Of a stretch of 64,000 nt of DNA, positions 28,238 to 37,917 are shown piece by piece; positions within the stretch are counted from its first letter, which is position 1, and the number at the start of each line of letters is the position of its first letter. Position numbers and translations under genes: made by a program. Source of the stretch: Alishewanella longhuensis. GTDB taxonomy: Bacteria > Pseudomonadota > Gammaproteobacteria > Enterobacterales > Alteromonadaceae. Below the pieces are notes generated by a model. It made no database searches. It worked only from the letters and a program-made list of their open reading frames with translations, and was not told the origin of the DNA. The DNA is taken from positions 160,672 to 224,671 of the forward strand of contig NZ_BNAO01000002.1 in NCBI RefSeq assembly GCF_014653435.1. Reading direction: 5' to 3'.

Positions 28238-30162
28238 GTATTTCCTTGTTGCAGCTGTCTTAAGAACTCGCTGGCTTCTGCCAGATCGCGGGTACGACGC
28301 ATTGGCGGCAAGCTCTTTAAAAAAGTGGCACCATAAGGCCGGGTTACCAGTCTATTATCGCATATTACTAACACGCCGCGATCAGTAACATCACGAATAA
28401 GCCGCCCTACTCCTTGTTTTAAGGTAATTACCGCTTGTGGCAGCTGTACTTCGGCAAACGGATCCTTGCCACGCATAGCACAATCTTCACTGCGCGCCTG
28501 TAACAAAGGATCGTCCGGTGAGGCAAAGGGTAGCTTGTCGATAATGACGCAACTTAAGGTATCACCACGCACATCGACCCCTTCCCAAAAACTGCCAGTG
28601 CCCAGCAAAACGGCATTTTCCAGTTGCACAAATTGCTCCAACAATAAACGCTTCCCGGTGCTACCCTGCACCAACACAGGCTGGCGGATTTGCTCGGGTA
28701 GTGCCGCGGCCATCATCTGCAACATGCGGTGGCTGGTGAATAAAAAGAAGCAACGACCATTATTGGCGGTAATCAGTTCTATGGCCATGGTGAGCAGCGC
28801 ATGCGCCATGGCTGGCTCGTGTGGCTCGGGCATAAAGCGCGGTACACAGAGCAGAGCCTGACTGGCGTAATCAAAAGGGCTTTCCAGCAATAAGGTATCA
28901 GCCGCTGTTAAGCCCATCTGCGCCTGATAATGCCCAAAACCTTCATCGACTGATAAGGTCGCAGAGGTAAAAATCCAGCTGCGTTGTTCCGCGAACACCA
29001 ATTTATTAAATTTATCGGCAATACTGAGTGGCGTTAAGTGTAAACCCACATGCAACTTGGTGGTTTCAAACCACAGGCTCACCCCGGTTTGCTCAACTTG
29101 CAGTAGTTTTTGCAGTTGTGCTTTTAGCTGCGCTAAACGCTCATAGCAATTATCCAGCGTTTGGCTGCGCCCTAAGCTACTTTTAACAATCTGATACAGC
29201 ATATCCAGCGCATCATTAATGCGAGTGATGGCGGTTTGCATGGCGGGTTGTTGATATGCTTGCCGCCAATTACCCCGGGCTGGATCAGCAGCAAATTGCA
29301 GGCGCCAATCGCGGGTTAAGCTGGCAACCTTGTCGGCCGCTTTGCTAAGCTGGATCACATCTCTTAGCTCGCTTTTACCCACTAACTCAATGTCTTTACA
29401 GAGATCCTGCAAAATACGGCTGGAGAAGTGCTCACCAAAATACTCGCTGGCGATATCAGGGATCTGGTGTGCCTCATCAAAAATCACCACTTCCATATCA
29501 GGCAATAACTCGCCAAAACCGGTGTCTTTTAACGCCAGATCGGCAAAAAACAAATGGTGATTCACCACCACTAAATCGGCAGCTTGCGCTTCTTTGCGCG
29601 CTTTTAATAAATGGCAGTCTTCATACACCGGGCAATCTTTGCCCAGGCAGTTGTCAGTGGTGCTAGTTACATAAGGCAATGCCTTGGAGTCTTCTGCAAT
29701 ATAGGTTAGCTCGCCAATATCGCCGCTTTGGGTCTCGGATGACCATTTCTTGATTAAGCTCAGATCAGAAATAAGCTGTGGATCCGCCACCGGCACATGC
29801 TGATAATGTTGCTCCAACCGGAACAAACACAGATAGTTAGAACGGCCTTTTAACAAGGCCGTTTTAATGGGCAGCGCCAGCGCCTGCAATACCGTCGGTA
29901 AGTCACGGAAATACAATTGCTCTTGCAGGTTTTTGGTCCCGGTTGATAACACCACCTTTTTACCCGACAGCAAGGCTGGTACCAAGTAGGCATAGGTTTT
30001 ACCGGTACCGGTGCCAGCTTCTACTACTAAGGCGCCATCCTTTTGAATGGCTTTTTCAACGGCAATGGCCATTTGTAGCTGGGCGGCCCGCGGTTTAAAA
30101 CCTGGGATCTGCTGCGCTAGCGTACCCTGTTCAGCAAAAGCACTGGCAGACTTAATCGCCAT
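28234..30162 (-). CDS. yoaA: DinG-family ATP-dependent DNA helicase YoaA
   Basis: An XPD/DinG-type 5' to 3' helicase implicated in replication-blocking damage. Walker A is EAGTGTGKT (48-56), the DEAH box is at 229-232, and four cysteines (C112, C172, C177, C183) are placed to hold a 4Fe-4S cluster. The C-terminal helicase motifs include FTSHRML, GTGSFWEGVDV and QGVGRLIRD. Length 642 (E. coli 636). It is first of a two-gene operon with tsaB. Confidence 0.93.
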   Translation of the reverse strand: MAIKSASAFAEQGTLAQQIPGFKPRAAQLQMAIAVEKAIQKDGALVVEAGTGTGKTYAYLVPALLSGKKVVLSTGTKNLQEQLYFRDLPTVLQALALPIKTALLKGRSNYLCLFRLEQHYQHVPVADPQLISDLSLIKKWSSETQSGDIGELTYIAEDSKALPYVTSTTDNCLGKDCPVYEDCHLLKARKEAQAADLVVVNHHLFFADLALKDTGFGELLPDMEVVIFDEAHQIPDIASEYFGEHFSSRILQDLCKDIELVGKSELRDVIQLSKAADKVASLTRDWRLQFAADPARGNWRQAYQQPAMQTAITRINDALDMLYQIVKSSLGRSQTLDNCYERLAQLKAQLQKLLQVEQTGVSLWFETTKLHVGLHLTPLSIADKFNKLVFAEQRSWIFTSATLSVDEGFGHYQAQMGLTAADTLLLESPFDYASQALLCVPRFMPEPHEPAMAHALLTMAIELITANNGRCFFLFTSHRMLQMMAAALPEQIRQPVLVQGSTGKRLLLEQFVQLENAVLLGTGSFWEGVDVRGDTLSCVIIDKLPFASPDDPLLQARSEDCAMRGKDPFAEVQLPQAVITLKQGVGRLIRDVTDRGVLVICDNRLVTRPYGATFLKSLPPMRRTRDLAEASEFLRQLQQGNT

Positions 30163-30493
30163 AACGCGACCCGCTGCCCACCGAAAAATTGAAATAGCTC
30201 ACTTAAACTCCATCTGGCAACAAAAACCTGCGCCAGCTTAATTAATCCAATACCAGCAAATAAAAAGCTTATTATGCCTTGTTTATTGCTAAATTCAGAC
30301 AATATTTTCACATTCGCACAGCTTGTAACCAAAGCCAGGCGCTAGCAACAAGATGGTGATTAATGGCAGGCTTGGCCAGGACAACTACTGATAGACTATT
30401 GCTGACAAAAAGTACCCAGTGGCTGACAACACTTTTTACGAATTTTCTGACAAGAATGATGCACCCAGCAAGGAAGGCAACGCAGCAGAGTAG
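30163..30493. other. gene-free stretch between yoaA and a small hypothetical gene
   Basis: Open frames here are short shadows with no plausible ribosome binding site. I see no terminator, RNA gene or repeat. The yoaA promoter should lie within it. Confidence 0.4.
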
Positions 30494-30742
30494 CTAAACA
30501 AAAATATCCAGGTGACCGTCTTTATCAACATGCTGATCTTCTTCAGGGGTAGTATAAGGGGCTGGCGGGTACTCTTCGTTCTCGCCTTTACGTTTACCGT
30601 AGCGGCGCAAAATTAAAAACTTCTGCTCGTACTTATTTAGCGGTTCTAAACGTGCTTCTTTAAAAACAGGCAGCACTAGTCTCGGGTCCTGCTCTACTGG
30701 CGTGCCCGGGGTGCGCTGAATAAATGGCATAAAGACATCCAT
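30494..30742 (-). CDS. small hypothetical protein with strong ribosome binding site
   Basis: An 82-residue soluble, charged protein I do not recognise. The first ~55 residues read as one folded unit (LVLPVFKEARLEPLNKYEQKFLILRRYGKRKG), followed by an acidic, proline-rich tail ending HVDKDGHLDIFV. The ATG follows AGGAG at six bases, which argues for real expression. It is divergent from the his leader; the 290 bp between hold an FNR-like box. Confidence 0.6.
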   Translation of the reverse strand: MDVFMPFIQRTPGTPVEQDPRLVLPVFKEARLEPLNKYEQKFLILRRYGKRKGENEEYPPAPYTTPEEDQHVDKDGHLDIFV

Positions 30743-30788
30743 TATACACTCCTGTTTAATTAAGCTTACTGTTATAGGTTATCGGCTG

Positions 30789-30812
30789 CTATCCACACAA
30801 CTTAAGTACCGC
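30789..30812 (+). repeat. half copy of the DnaA-box repeat arm
   Basis: This 24-base stretch matches the left arm of the inverted repeat at 27469-27492 at 20 of 24 positions, sharing ATCCACACAACT and GTACCG. The DnaA-box part is CTATCCACA, one base off consensus. No inverse partner lies nearby. Confidence 0.55.
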
Positions 30813-30920
30813 CCACAAATGACTATACAACATGAGCAATAATTAGACAAAGCAATACCTATATTTAATGGACAACTAAGAATACAAAAGATTCATAAAT
30901 CACGAGATAAAAATAACAAA

Positions 30921-30934
30921 TTGATATATATCAA
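30921..30934. promoter_or_regulatory. perfect FNR/ANR-type box
   Basis: TTGATATATATCAA matches the FNR consensus TTGAT-N4-ATCAA exactly. It centres about 90 bp before the predicted his transcription start, and about 185 bp before the start codon of the divergent 82-residue gene. Either could be its target. AT-rich surroundings make a chance match possible. Confidence 0.45.
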
Positions 30935-30981
30935 CATTATTAAAAAAGGTGTTTTTGAAACTAACAAAAAATGATTGCACT

Positions 30982-31010
30982 TTGTACTGCTCAGAGGTAA
31001 CTTGTATAAC
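30982..31010 (+). promoter_or_regulatory. predicted his operon promoter
   Basis: TTGTAC (30982-30987) and TATAAC (31005-31010) are separated by 17 bp, a good sigma-70 arrangement, and lie 22 bp upstream of the hisL start codon. Confidence 0.55.
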
Positions 31011-31032
31011 ATCAGATTACGAGTTAAATAAT

Positions 31033-31077
31033 ATGAATCGACCAACAGTAACACAGCACCACCATCATATCACCTAG
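31033..31077 (+). CDS. hisL: his operon leader peptide HisL
   Basis: A 14-codon frame encoding MNRPTVTQHHHHIT, with four consecutive histidine codons just before the first attenuator hairpin. A weak GAG ribosome binding site lies at 31021-31023. Ribosome stalling at the His codons when charged tRNA-His is scarce would shift the downstream RNA fold and allow his transcription. Shorter His run than E. coli (seven), same logic. Confidence 0.93.
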   Translation: MNRPTVTQHHHHIT

Positions 31078-31169
31078 CCTTCCGGCTTAGGCGGAGGGCT
31101 ATTGTCTTGGCCTCCGGTGGACTTTGTTACAACCAACCCCGCAGGCCAAGGCCACGGGGTTTTTGTTTT
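31073..31169 (+). promoter_or_regulatory. his transcription attenuator
   Basis: Alternative hairpins are visible. A:B pairs CCTAGCC (31073-31079) with GGC-TTAGG (31084-31091). C:D pairs CGGAGG (31092-31097) with CCTCCG (31111-31116). The terminator E:F pairs AACCCCG (31135-31141) with CGGGGTT (31155-31161), with an inner GGCC/GGCC, and is followed by a T-rich run. The antiterminator D:E pairs CTTGGCCT (31106-31113) with AGGCCAAG (31143-31150) and would disrupt the terminator. This mirrors the enteric his leader. Confidence 0.92.
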
Positions 31170-31198
31170 TTAAATGATTAGTTTTTCGGGAGTAACCA

Positions 31199-32107
31199 AT
31201 GAGTCCAGCGATTGAAAGTAAAAGATTACGTATCGGTATGCAAAAGTCAGGGCGCTTATCCACCGAGTCTCAAGCCTTGCTGACTAGTTGCGGCCTGAAA
31301 ATTAACCTGCGCGAGCAGCGGCTGATTGCCCATGTTGAAAATATGCCGATTGATATCCTACGAGTGCGTGATGACGATATTCCCGGCTTAGTGATGGACG
31401 GGGTCTGCGATCTGGGCATTATTGGCGAGAATGTACTAGAAGAAGTGTCACTGCAGCGGCAAATTGACAATGAATCAGCAGAGTATGAGATCTTAGCAAG
31501 ACTGGATTTTGGTGGCTGTCGTTTGTCTATTGCGGTACCGCAGGAAGAAGAATATCAGGGCACCAGCAGCTTGGAAGGCAAAACTATCGCCACCACCTAC
31601 CCACGCTTATTAACGCGTTATTTAAAGCAGCAAGGCGTCAATGCTCGCGTGGTGATGTTAACAGGCTCGGTGGAAGTGGCGCCGCGCGCGGGTCTGGCCG
31701 ATGCCATATGCGATCTGGTTTCAACTGGTGCCACTTTAGAAGCCAATGGTTTAAAAGAAGCCGAAGTGATTTACCGCAGCAAAGCCGTACTCATTCAGCG
31801 CAAAGGCTTAAGCGATGTGCAGCACTTAAAACTGATTAATAAGCTGATGCCGCGCATTCAGGGTGTAATGCAAGCGAATGAAAGCAAATACATTATGCTA
31901 CACGCACCACGCGCCAAACTCGCCGACGTGATTGCGCTGCTGCCAGGTGCCGAAAACCCGACGTTGTTACCCTTAGTAGGAAATGACGCTATGGTCGCTA
32001 TCCATGTAGTTAGCAGTGAAACGCTGTTTTGGGAAACTATGGAGCAATTAAAACAACTGGGCGCCAGCTCTATTTTAGTGTTACCCATTGAAAAGATGAT
32101 GGAGTAA
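31199..32107 (+). CDS. hisG: ATP phosphoribosyltransferase HisG
   Basis: First step of histidine synthesis: joins ATP and PRPP; feedback-inhibited by histidine. This is the long form (302 residues) with a C-terminal regulatory domain, so HisZ is not needed. Recognised by [12 protein letters not shown] at the start, [12 protein letters not shown] and the substrate-binding stretch [18 protein letters not shown]. The ATG follows GGGAG. It lies 29 bp after the attenuator T run and 3 bp before hisD. Confidence 0.97.
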   Translation: MSPAIESKRLRIGMQKSGRLSTESQALLTSCGLKINLREQRLIAHVENMPIDILRVRDDDIPGLVMDGVCDLGIIGENVLEEVSLQRQIDNESAEYEILARLDFGGCRLSIAVPQEEEYQGTSSLEGKTIATTYPRLLTRYLKQQGVNARVVMLTGSVEVAPRAGLADAICDLVSTGATLEANGLKEAEVIYRSKAVLIQRKGLSDVQHLKLINKLMPRIQGVMQANESKYIMLHAPRAKLADVIALLPGAENPTLLPLVGNDAMVAIHVVSSETLFWETMEQLKQLGASSILVLPIEKMME

Positions 32108-32110
32108 GGC

Positions 32111-33415
32111 ATGCAACGCTTTAACTGGAGTCAACTTGATAGCGCTGGCCAGCTAACTGCGCTGGCCAGACCGGCCTTAGCCGATTCGGCTGATTTAGCG
32201 GCTAACGTCAAAGCGATTATCGCCAAAGTCAGAGCAGAAGGCGATGCCGCACTACAGCAGTTTAGCCAGCAATTTGATGGGCTGTCCGACAATCCGCTGC
32301 GCTTAAGCGAGGCTGAGCAACAGCGCTTACTTGGTTTACTACAACCTGAGCGCAAAGCAGCGATAGAACTGGCCTATGACAATATTCGTAAGTTTCACGC
32401 GGCGCAATTACCGCGCGATATTGAAGTAGAAACCAGCGCTGGGGTGATTTGCCAGCTAAAAAGCCGCCCGATCGGTAGCGTAGGATTATATATCCCCGGC
32501 GGCAGTGCACCCTTGCCTTCTACGGTATTAATGTTAGGCGTACCCGCCCAGTTAGCCGGTTGTCCGCGCACAGTGTTAGTCACGCCACCCGGCAAGCCAG
32601 CCGCAATTGATATTGCGCCTGAAATTATTTATGCCGCTAACCTCTGTGGTATTAGCGAGATTTATACCATTGGTGGGGCTCAAGCGATTGCTGCTCTGGC
32701 GTACGGCACAGCAAGTATTGCCAAAGTCGATAAAATTTTTGGTCCAGGCAATCGCTATGTGACGGAAGCCAAACAGCAAGTCAGCCAAGATGCCAAGGGT
32801 GCGCAAATTGATATGCCAGCAGGCCCCTCTGAAGTGCTGGTGTTAGCCGATGCCGAAGCTAACCCAGCCTTTGTTGCTGCTGATTTATTATCGCAAGCGT
32901 TAGTCAGCGATAGCAGCACCTTGTTGGATAATGTCGAAATTCAACTCGCTGCACAATTAGCGGCCTTACCGCGTAAAGAGATTGCCGCTCAGGCCTTAGC
33001 ACATAGCCGAGCAATTTTAACCGCAGATCTTGCTACAGCGGTGGCAGTAACCAATGCCTATGCGCCCGAGCATTTAATCGTGCAAACGCGCGATGCCAGT
33101 GCGCTTACCGAGCAATTTGATAGTGCAGCCAGTATTTTTGTCGGTGCCTGGACGCCAGAATCTGCCGGCGATTATGCCAGCGGCACTAACCATGTGTTGC
33201 CAACCTATGGCTATAGCCGCACCGTGTCCAGTTTATCGCTAACGGATTTTTACCGCCGCTTTACCGTGCAGCAGTTATCAGCACAAGGTATGCGCAATAT
33301 TGGCCCAGCCATTGTCACGCTCGCCGAAGCGGAAAGCTTAGAAGCGCACGCCAATGCGGTACGACTGCGTTTAGCTGCGCTAGAAAAAGCCGGCCAGAAC
33401 ACGGCAAATGACTAA
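32111..33415 (+). CDS. hisD: histidinol dehydrogenase HisD
   Basis: Last two steps of the pathway: NAD-dependent, zinc-containing oxidation of histidinol to histidine. Family signatures include GLYIPGGSAPLPSTVLM, IYTIGGAQAIAALAYGT, VDKIFGPGNRYVTEAK and DMPAGPSEVLVLAD; zinc ligands lie in the ADLLSQA and TNHVLPT regions. Length 434 is normal. It starts 3 bp after hisG. Confidence 0.97.
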   Translation: MQRFNWSQLDSAGQLTALARPALADSADLAANVKAIIAKVRAEGDAALQQFSQQFDGLSDNPLRLSEAEQQRLLGLLQPERKAAIELAYDNIRKFHAAQLPRDIEVETSAGVICQLKSRPIGSVGLYIPGGSAPLPSTVLMLGVPAQLAGCPRTVLVTPPGKPAAIDIAPEIIYAANLCGISEIYTIGGAQAIAALAYGTASIAKVDKIFGPGNRYVTEAKQQVSQDAKGAQIDMPAGPSEVLVLADAEANPAFVAADLLSQALVSDSSTLLDNVEIQLAAQLAALPRKEIAAQALAHSRAILTADLATAVAVTNAYAPEHLIVQTRDASALTEQFDSAASIFVGAWTPESAGDYASGTNHVLPTYGYSRTVSSLSLTDFYRRFTVQQLSAQGMRNIGPAIVTLAEAESLEAHANAVRLRLAALEKAGQNTAND

Positions 33416-33482
33416 GGCAAGCGACTAAGGTTATTAGTCAGGCCAATATTAAGAAAACGAATAAACAAGGTTGAGGTTTGTA

Positions 33483-34589
33483 ATGACAACTGCCAATAAC
33501 GCCAACAGCACCAGTAACAGCGTAAATACGCTGGCTCGGCAACTGGTGCAAGACATAGTGCCTTATGCCTCTGCTCGCAGCAGTATGAGTGGTGGCGCGG
33601 TATGGCTAAATGCCAATGAAAATGCTTTAGCCCCAGCTTATCAGTTGGATGATTGCTTTAACCGCTATCCGTCATGTCAGCCAAAAGCGGTGATTGACGC
33701 TTATGCCGCTTATGCCGGTTTGACACCAGAACAGGTGTTGGTAAGCCGCGGTGCCGATGAAGGTATCGAGCTGCTGATCCGTAGCTTTTGCGAGCCCAAA
33801 CAAGATAGCATTACTATTTGCCCGCCCACCTATGGCATGTATGCCATTAGTGCCGAAAGCAATCAAACTGCGGTAACGAAGGTATTGTTAAAAGATAGCG
33901 AGCGCTTGGATTTACCGGGTATCTTCGCTACCAAGCCAAAACTGGTATTTATTTGTAGCCCAAATAACCCAACCGGCGATCTTATTCCGCGCGAAGATAT
34001 TATTGCGGTATTAGAGCACTTTACGGACAAAGCGTTGGTGGTGGTGGATGAAGCCTATATTGAATTTGCGCCCACAGCCTCCGTAGTGCCGCTGTTAAGC
34101 CGCTATCCGCACTTGGTAGTGCTACGCACCTTATCTAAAGCCTTTGGCCTGGCAGGGTTACGCTGTGGTTTTACCTTGGCCTCAGCCGATATTATCAATG
34201 CGCTGAAAAAGATGATTGCGCCCTACCCCATTGCCGAGCCGGTAGCACAAATTGCTGCTCAGGCACTTTCGGCTAAGGGCATCGCCCAAATGCAGCAAAG
34301 CGTGGCGATCATTAATCAATTGCGTAACGACTTTAGCACCTTTGTCTCACAGCTGCCGGGCATTGTAAAAATTTGGCCCAGTAATGCCAACTATGTGCTG
34401 TTACAAGTGAGTAATGCCGCCGACTGTGTGCAGGCATTAATCGGCGAAGGTATTTTAATTCGCAATCAATCCAGTCAATTAGGCTTAACCGAAGTAGTGC
34501 GGGTGTCCATTGGCAATCCGGATGAGATGCAGCGTTTACAGCAAGCCATGTTAACCTATTTTTCAATGAATAAGAGAGCAAGCGCATGA
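33483..34589 (+). CDS. hisC: histidinol-phosphate aminotransferase HisC
   Basis: PLP-dependent aminotransferase making histidinol phosphate. The PLP lysine is in [24 protein letters not shown] and [10 protein letters not shown] are typical of class II aminotransferases. A TTG four codons upstream is in frame, but ATG at 33483 follows GAGG at six bases and gives a 368-residue protein. It has a longer N terminus, rich in Asn/Ser/Thr, than E. coli HisC. hisB overlaps its stop by 4 bp. Confidence 0.96.
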   Translation: MTTANNANSTSNSVNTLARQLVQDIVPYASARSSMSGGAVWLNANENALAPAYQLDDCFNRYPSCQPKAVIDAYAAYAGLTPEQVLVSRGADEGIELLIRSFCEPKQDSITICPPTYGMYAISAESNQTAVTKVLLKDSERLDLPGIFATKPKLVFICSPNNPTGDLIPREDIIAVLEHFTDKALVVVDEAYIEFAPTASVVPLLSRYPHLVVLRTLSKAFGLAGLRCGFTLASADIINALKKMIAPYPIAEPVAQIAAQALSAKGIAQMQQSVAIINQLRNDFSTFVSQLPGIVKIWPSNANYVLLQVSNAADCVQALIGEGILIRNQSSQLGLTEVVRVSIGNPDEMQRLQQAMLTYFSMNKRASA

Positions 34590-35656
34590 GTGGCCAACCT
34601 ATTTTATTTATCGACCGCGACGGCACCATGGTGGAAGAACCACCAATCGACAAACAGCTGGATAGCTTGGAAAAGCTAGCCTATGAACCGGGCCTAGTCC
34701 CAGCGCTATTAAAGCTGCAGGCCGCAGGTTATCGCTTGGTGATGGTGACCAACCAGGACGGCCTGGGGACCAGCAGCTTTCCGCGTGACACCTTTGATGC
34801 GCCGCATAACAAAATGATGCAGCTGCTCACCTCGCAAGGCATCGTTTTTGATGATGTACTGATTTGCCCGCACTTTGACAGTGATAACTGCAGCTGCCGC
34901 AAGCCCAAACTAGGCTTAGTCAAAGACTACCTGCAACAAGGCAAAATTGATTTTACTAATTCCTACGTGATTGGCGACCGCTTAACCGATGTGCAATTAG
35001 CTGAAAATATGGGTCTGCCGTCATTTCAATACAATCGCGAGCAGCTAGGCTGGGCCGAGATCACCAAACGCCTGTTAAGCCGCGGTCGTAAAGCTACAGT
35101 GCGTCGTACCACCCGTGAAACCGATATTGAAATTAGCGTTGATTTAGATAACAGCGGTAATAATTTCTTTGGTACTGGCGTCGGCTTTTTTGATCATATG
35201 CTGGAGCAAATTGCCACCCACGGCGGCTTTTCGCTGCAAGTAAAAGTGACCGGCGATTACCATATCGACGATCACCACAGTGTCGAAGATACCGCCTTAG
35301 CACTGGGTCAGGCCCTAAAACAAGCGCTAGGCAATAAGCGCGGCATTAACCGTTTTGGCTTTGTGCTGCCGATGGATGAATGTCGCGCCGAATGTGTAAT
35401 GGATTTATCTGGCAGACCGCTGTTTGTTTTTAATGGTGAACTCGGCGAGGGTGCAGTTGGTGGTTTAACGCTGGAGATGGTGCCGCACTTTTTCCGCTCG
35501 TTAAGCGATGCCATGCTGATGTCGCTGCATTTAAGTATTACCGAAGGTAATAAACATCACAAAGTAGAGGGCCTGTTTAAAGCCTTTGGCCGTGCCCTGC
35601 GCCAGGCCATTACCGTCTCAGGCGAAGCTCTGCCCAGCTCCAAAGGAGTGTTGTAA
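34586..35656 (+). CDS. hisB: bifunctional histidinol-phosphatase / imidazoleglycerol-phosphate dehydratase HisB
   Basis: Two enzymes in one chain, as in enterics. The N-terminal HAD phosphatase (about 1-165) has the nucleophile motif [11 protein letters not shown] and a zinc-binding [15 protein letters not shown]. The C-terminal dehydratase (about 170-356) has [18 protein letters not shown] and [15 protein letters not shown] with metal-binding histidines. Length 356 equals the E. coli enzyme closely (355). It overlaps hisC by 4 bp and hisH by one base. Confidence 0.97.
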   Translation: MSGQPILFIDRDGTMVEEPPIDKQLDSLEKLAYEPGLVPALLKLQAAGYRLVMVTNQDGLGTSSFPRDTFDAPHNKMMQLLTSQGIVFDDVLICPHFDSDNCSCRKPKLGLVKDYLQQGKIDFTNSYVIGDRLTDVQLAENMGLPSFQYNREQLGWAEITKRLLSRGRKATVRRTTRETDIEISVDLDNSGNNFFGTGVGFFDHMLEQIATHGGFSLQVKVTGDYHIDDHHSVEDTALALGQALKQALGNKRGINRFGFVLPMDECRAECVMDLSGRPLFVFNGELGEGAVGGLTLEMVPHFFRSLSDAMLMSLHLSITEGNKHHKVEGLFKAFGRALRQAITVSGEALPSSKGVL

Positions 35657-36252
35657 TGGCGGAACTGGTTATTGTCGATACCGGCTGTGCCAATATCAGC
35701 TCGGTGTATTTTGCAGTAAAGCGCCTCGGTACTGAACCGGTGATTAGCCGCGAAGCCGACGTAATTAAAGCGGCTAGCCGAGTAATAGTGCCTGGTGTCG
35801 GTAGCGCCAAAGCCGCTATGGCGAACTTGGCCGAGCGCGAGCTGATTGCTACCTTACAAAGCTTAACCCAGCCAGTGTTAGGTATTTGCTTGGGCATGCA
35901 AATGCTTACCGCCCATAGTATGGAAGGCGATGTCGCCTGTTTAGGCTTAATCCCAGGCGAGGTGGCGCCACTGAATGCCGCAGGTTTACGCTTACCCCAT
36001 ATGGGCTGGAATACGCTGCATAGCATAAGCAGCCACCCTATTATGCAAGGCTTTACCGAGCAGGATTACTTGTACTTTGTGCATAGCTTTGCGGTTGTGC
36101 CCAGCCAATACAGCTTAGCGCAGTGTCACTATGGTTCTGACTTTGCTGCCGTAATTGGCAAAGATAATGTGGCGGGCGCGCAATTTCACCCGGAACGTTC
36201 AGGCAAGGTGGGTGCGCGTTTATTACAAAACTTTTTGGAGTGGCAGCTGTGA
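35656..36252 (+). CDS. hisH: imidazole glycerol phosphate synthase glutaminase subunit HisH
   Basis: Supplies ammonia from glutamine to HisF. The class I glutaminase triad is the Cys in GICLGMQML and the His and Glu in AQFHPERSG near the end. Length 198 is standard. It shares one base with the hisB stop and overlaps hisA by 4 bp. Confidence 0.97.
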   Translation: MAELVIVDTGCANISSVYFAVKRLGTEPVISREADVIKAASRVIVPGVGSAKAAMANLAERELIATLQSLTQPVLGICLGMQMLTAHSMEGDVACLGLIPGEVAPLNAAGLRLPHMGWNTLHSISSHPIMQGFTEQDYLYFVHSFAVVPSQYSLAQCHYGSDFAAVIGKDNVAGAQFHPERSGKVGARLLQNFLEWQL

Positions 36253-36986
36253 TTATCCCAGCGATAGATTTAATTGACGGCAAGGTCGTCCGCCTGTATC
36301 AGGGTGCTTATGATAAAACCACTGAGTATCAGTTTAGCCCTATTAGTTTGCGCGATCGTTATGCCGCAGCGGGTTCGCCCATTTTGCATGTGGTCGATTT
36401 ATCAGGCGCTAAAGATGCCAGTAAGCGGCAACTTACATTACTCACCGAACTGATGACGGACTCGCCCTTACAAATTCAAGTGGGCGGCGGCGTGCGTAGC
36501 GAGCAAGATGTGAAAGATTTACTGGCCGCCGGCGCCAGCCGGGTCGTTATTGGCAGCTTAGCCATTCGTGAACCTGAGCTGGTACAGAGTTGGATCAAAC
36601 ACTATGGCGGCGATCGTATTGTGCTGGCACTGGATGTCGCCATCAATGCCCAAGGCGAAAAAACCTTACCCAGCCATGGCTGGATTGAAGAATCAGGCGT
36701 AACGCTGGAACAAGTACTCGATGGCTATATCGCTGCCGGTGCTAAGCATGTATTGTGCACCGATATCAGTAAAGATGGCACCCTAAGTGGCTCCAATGTG
36801 GCGCTATACCGCGAACTGTGCAGCAAGTACCCGCAACTGGCTTGGCAAGCCTCGGGCGGCATTGGCGCACTGAGTGATATTCAGGCTCTAATTGGCTCTG
36901 GCGTAGCAGGTGTGATTTTAGGGCGCTCGCTATTAGAAGGTAAATTTTCGCTTGAGGAGGCCATAGCATGCTGGCAAAACGGTTAA
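36249..36986 (+). CDS. hisA: ProFAR isomerase HisA
   Basis: Beta/alpha-barrel isomerase acting on ProFAR. The GTG at 36249 overlaps the hisH stop in GTGA, follows GGAG at eight bases, and gives the family start [19 protein letters not shown] and 245 residues, the E. coli length; an in-frame GTG three codons upstream is less likely. [11 protein letters not shown] and [12 protein letters not shown] carry the catalytic Asp residues and phosphate sites. Confidence 0.96.
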   Translation: MIIPAIDLIDGKVVRLYQGAYDKTTEYQFSPISLRDRYAAAGSPILHVVDLSGAKDASKRQLTLLTELMTDSPLQIQVGGGVRSEQDVKDLLAAGASRVVIGSLAIREPELVQSWIKHYGGDRIVLALDVAINAQGEKTLPSHGWIEESGVTLEQVLDGYIAAGAKHVLCTDISKDGTLSGSNVALYRELCSKYPQLAWQASGGIGALSDIQALIGSGVAGVILGRSLLEGKFSLEEAIACWQNG

Positions 36987-37741
36987 TTCCCTGTTTAGAT
37001 GTACGCGATGGCAAAGTAGTGAAAGGCGTGCAATTTCGTAACCATGAAATTATTGGTGATATCGTACCTTTGGCTCAGCGTTATGCCGAGGCCGGTGCTG
37101 ACGAGCTGGTGTTTTATGATATTACTGCCTCCAGCGATGGCCGGGTGGTCGATAAAAGCTGGGTACGGCGTATTGCTGAAGTAATCGATATCCCCTTTTG
37201 TGTCGCTGGCGGGATTAAATCGGTCGCCGATGCCGGCAAGATTTTAGAAATGGGTGCCGATAAGGTATCGATTAATAGTCCTGCGCTGAGTAATCCACAA
37301 TTAATTGCTGATTTAAATGCGACCTTTGGCCAGCAATGTGTGGTGATTGGTATCGACAGCTTTTTTGATGTCGCTTCAGGCCAGTATCAGGTATACCAGT
37401 TTACTGGCGATGAAACGCGCACCCAAAAAACCCAGTGGCTAACGCGGGATTGGGTAAGCGAGGTACAACGTTTAGGTGCCGGTGAAATTGTGCTTAACTG
37501 TATGAATCAGGATGGCGTGCGCCAAGGTTACGATATTGCCCAGCTCAAAACCATTCGCGATCTGTGTAAGGTGCCATTAATTGCCAGTGGCGGTGCCGGC
37601 ACGATGCAACACTTTACTGAGGTGTTTCAGCAAGCCGATGTCGATGGCGCTCTGGCGGCTAGTGTGTTTCATAAAGGCATTATTCAGATTAGCGAGCTAA
37701 AAGCGAAGTTAATTGCCGATGGCATTAGTATTCGGCCCTAG
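36968..37741 (+). CDS. hisF: imidazole glycerol phosphate synthase cyclase subunit HisF
   Basis: Barrel partner of HisH that makes IGP and AICAR. It begins [22 protein letters not shown] with the catalytic Asp; [11 protein letters not shown] and AASVFHKG complete the phosphate sites. Length 257 (E. coli 258). It overlaps hisA by 19 bp with a strong GAGGAGG ribosome binding site. Unlike the usual order, where hisI follows at once, about 370 bp of structured repeat separate it from hisIE. Confidence 0.97.
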   Translation: MLAKRLIPCLDVRDGKVVKGVQFRNHEIIGDIVPLAQRYAEAGADELVFYDITASSDGRVVDKSWVRRIAEVIDIPFCVAGGIKSVADAGKILEMGADKVSINSPALSNPQLIADLNATFGQQCVVIGIDSFFDVASGQYQVYQFTGDETRTQKTQWLTRDWVSEVQRLGAGEIVLNCMNQDGVRQGYDIAQLKTIRDLCKVPLIASGGAGTMQHFTEVFQQADVDGALAASVFHKGIIQISELKAKLIADGISIRP

Positions 37742-37769
37742 CGTCGCCGTTAGGTACTTCGAACACGCC

Positions 37770-37876
37770 AGCGCTACGTACATTTTTTTCTGAGGTACGC
37801 CGTGAATCCCTCCCTGGAGGCTCCATTCAGGCATCCATGCCTTCAAGGACCCTCAGAAAAAAGTACATCCGCGCTT
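37770..37876 (+). repeat. structured repeat B1 (short type)
   Basis: The outer stem is GTACATTTTTTTCTGAGG (37778-37795) against CCTCAGAAAAAAAGTAC (37851-37867), with a single bulged A, extended by AGCGC (37770-37774) / GCGCT (37872-37876). The core is ACGCCGTGAA, hairpin 1 TCC-CTCCCT-GGA (37807-37818), GGCTCC and hairpin 2 GGCATCCATGCC (37830-37841), the same order as A1. The outer stem shares no sequence with A1's. Confidence 0.75.
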
Positions 37877-37917
37877 GCTCACTGCGGCAGCTAAATTAGA
37901 TGTCATTGGCGCAACAT

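Noticed and set aside
30975-30980. TTGCAC as -35 of the his promoter
   Set aside because: It would leave 24 bp to the -10 box; TTGTAC at 30982 gives 17 bp.
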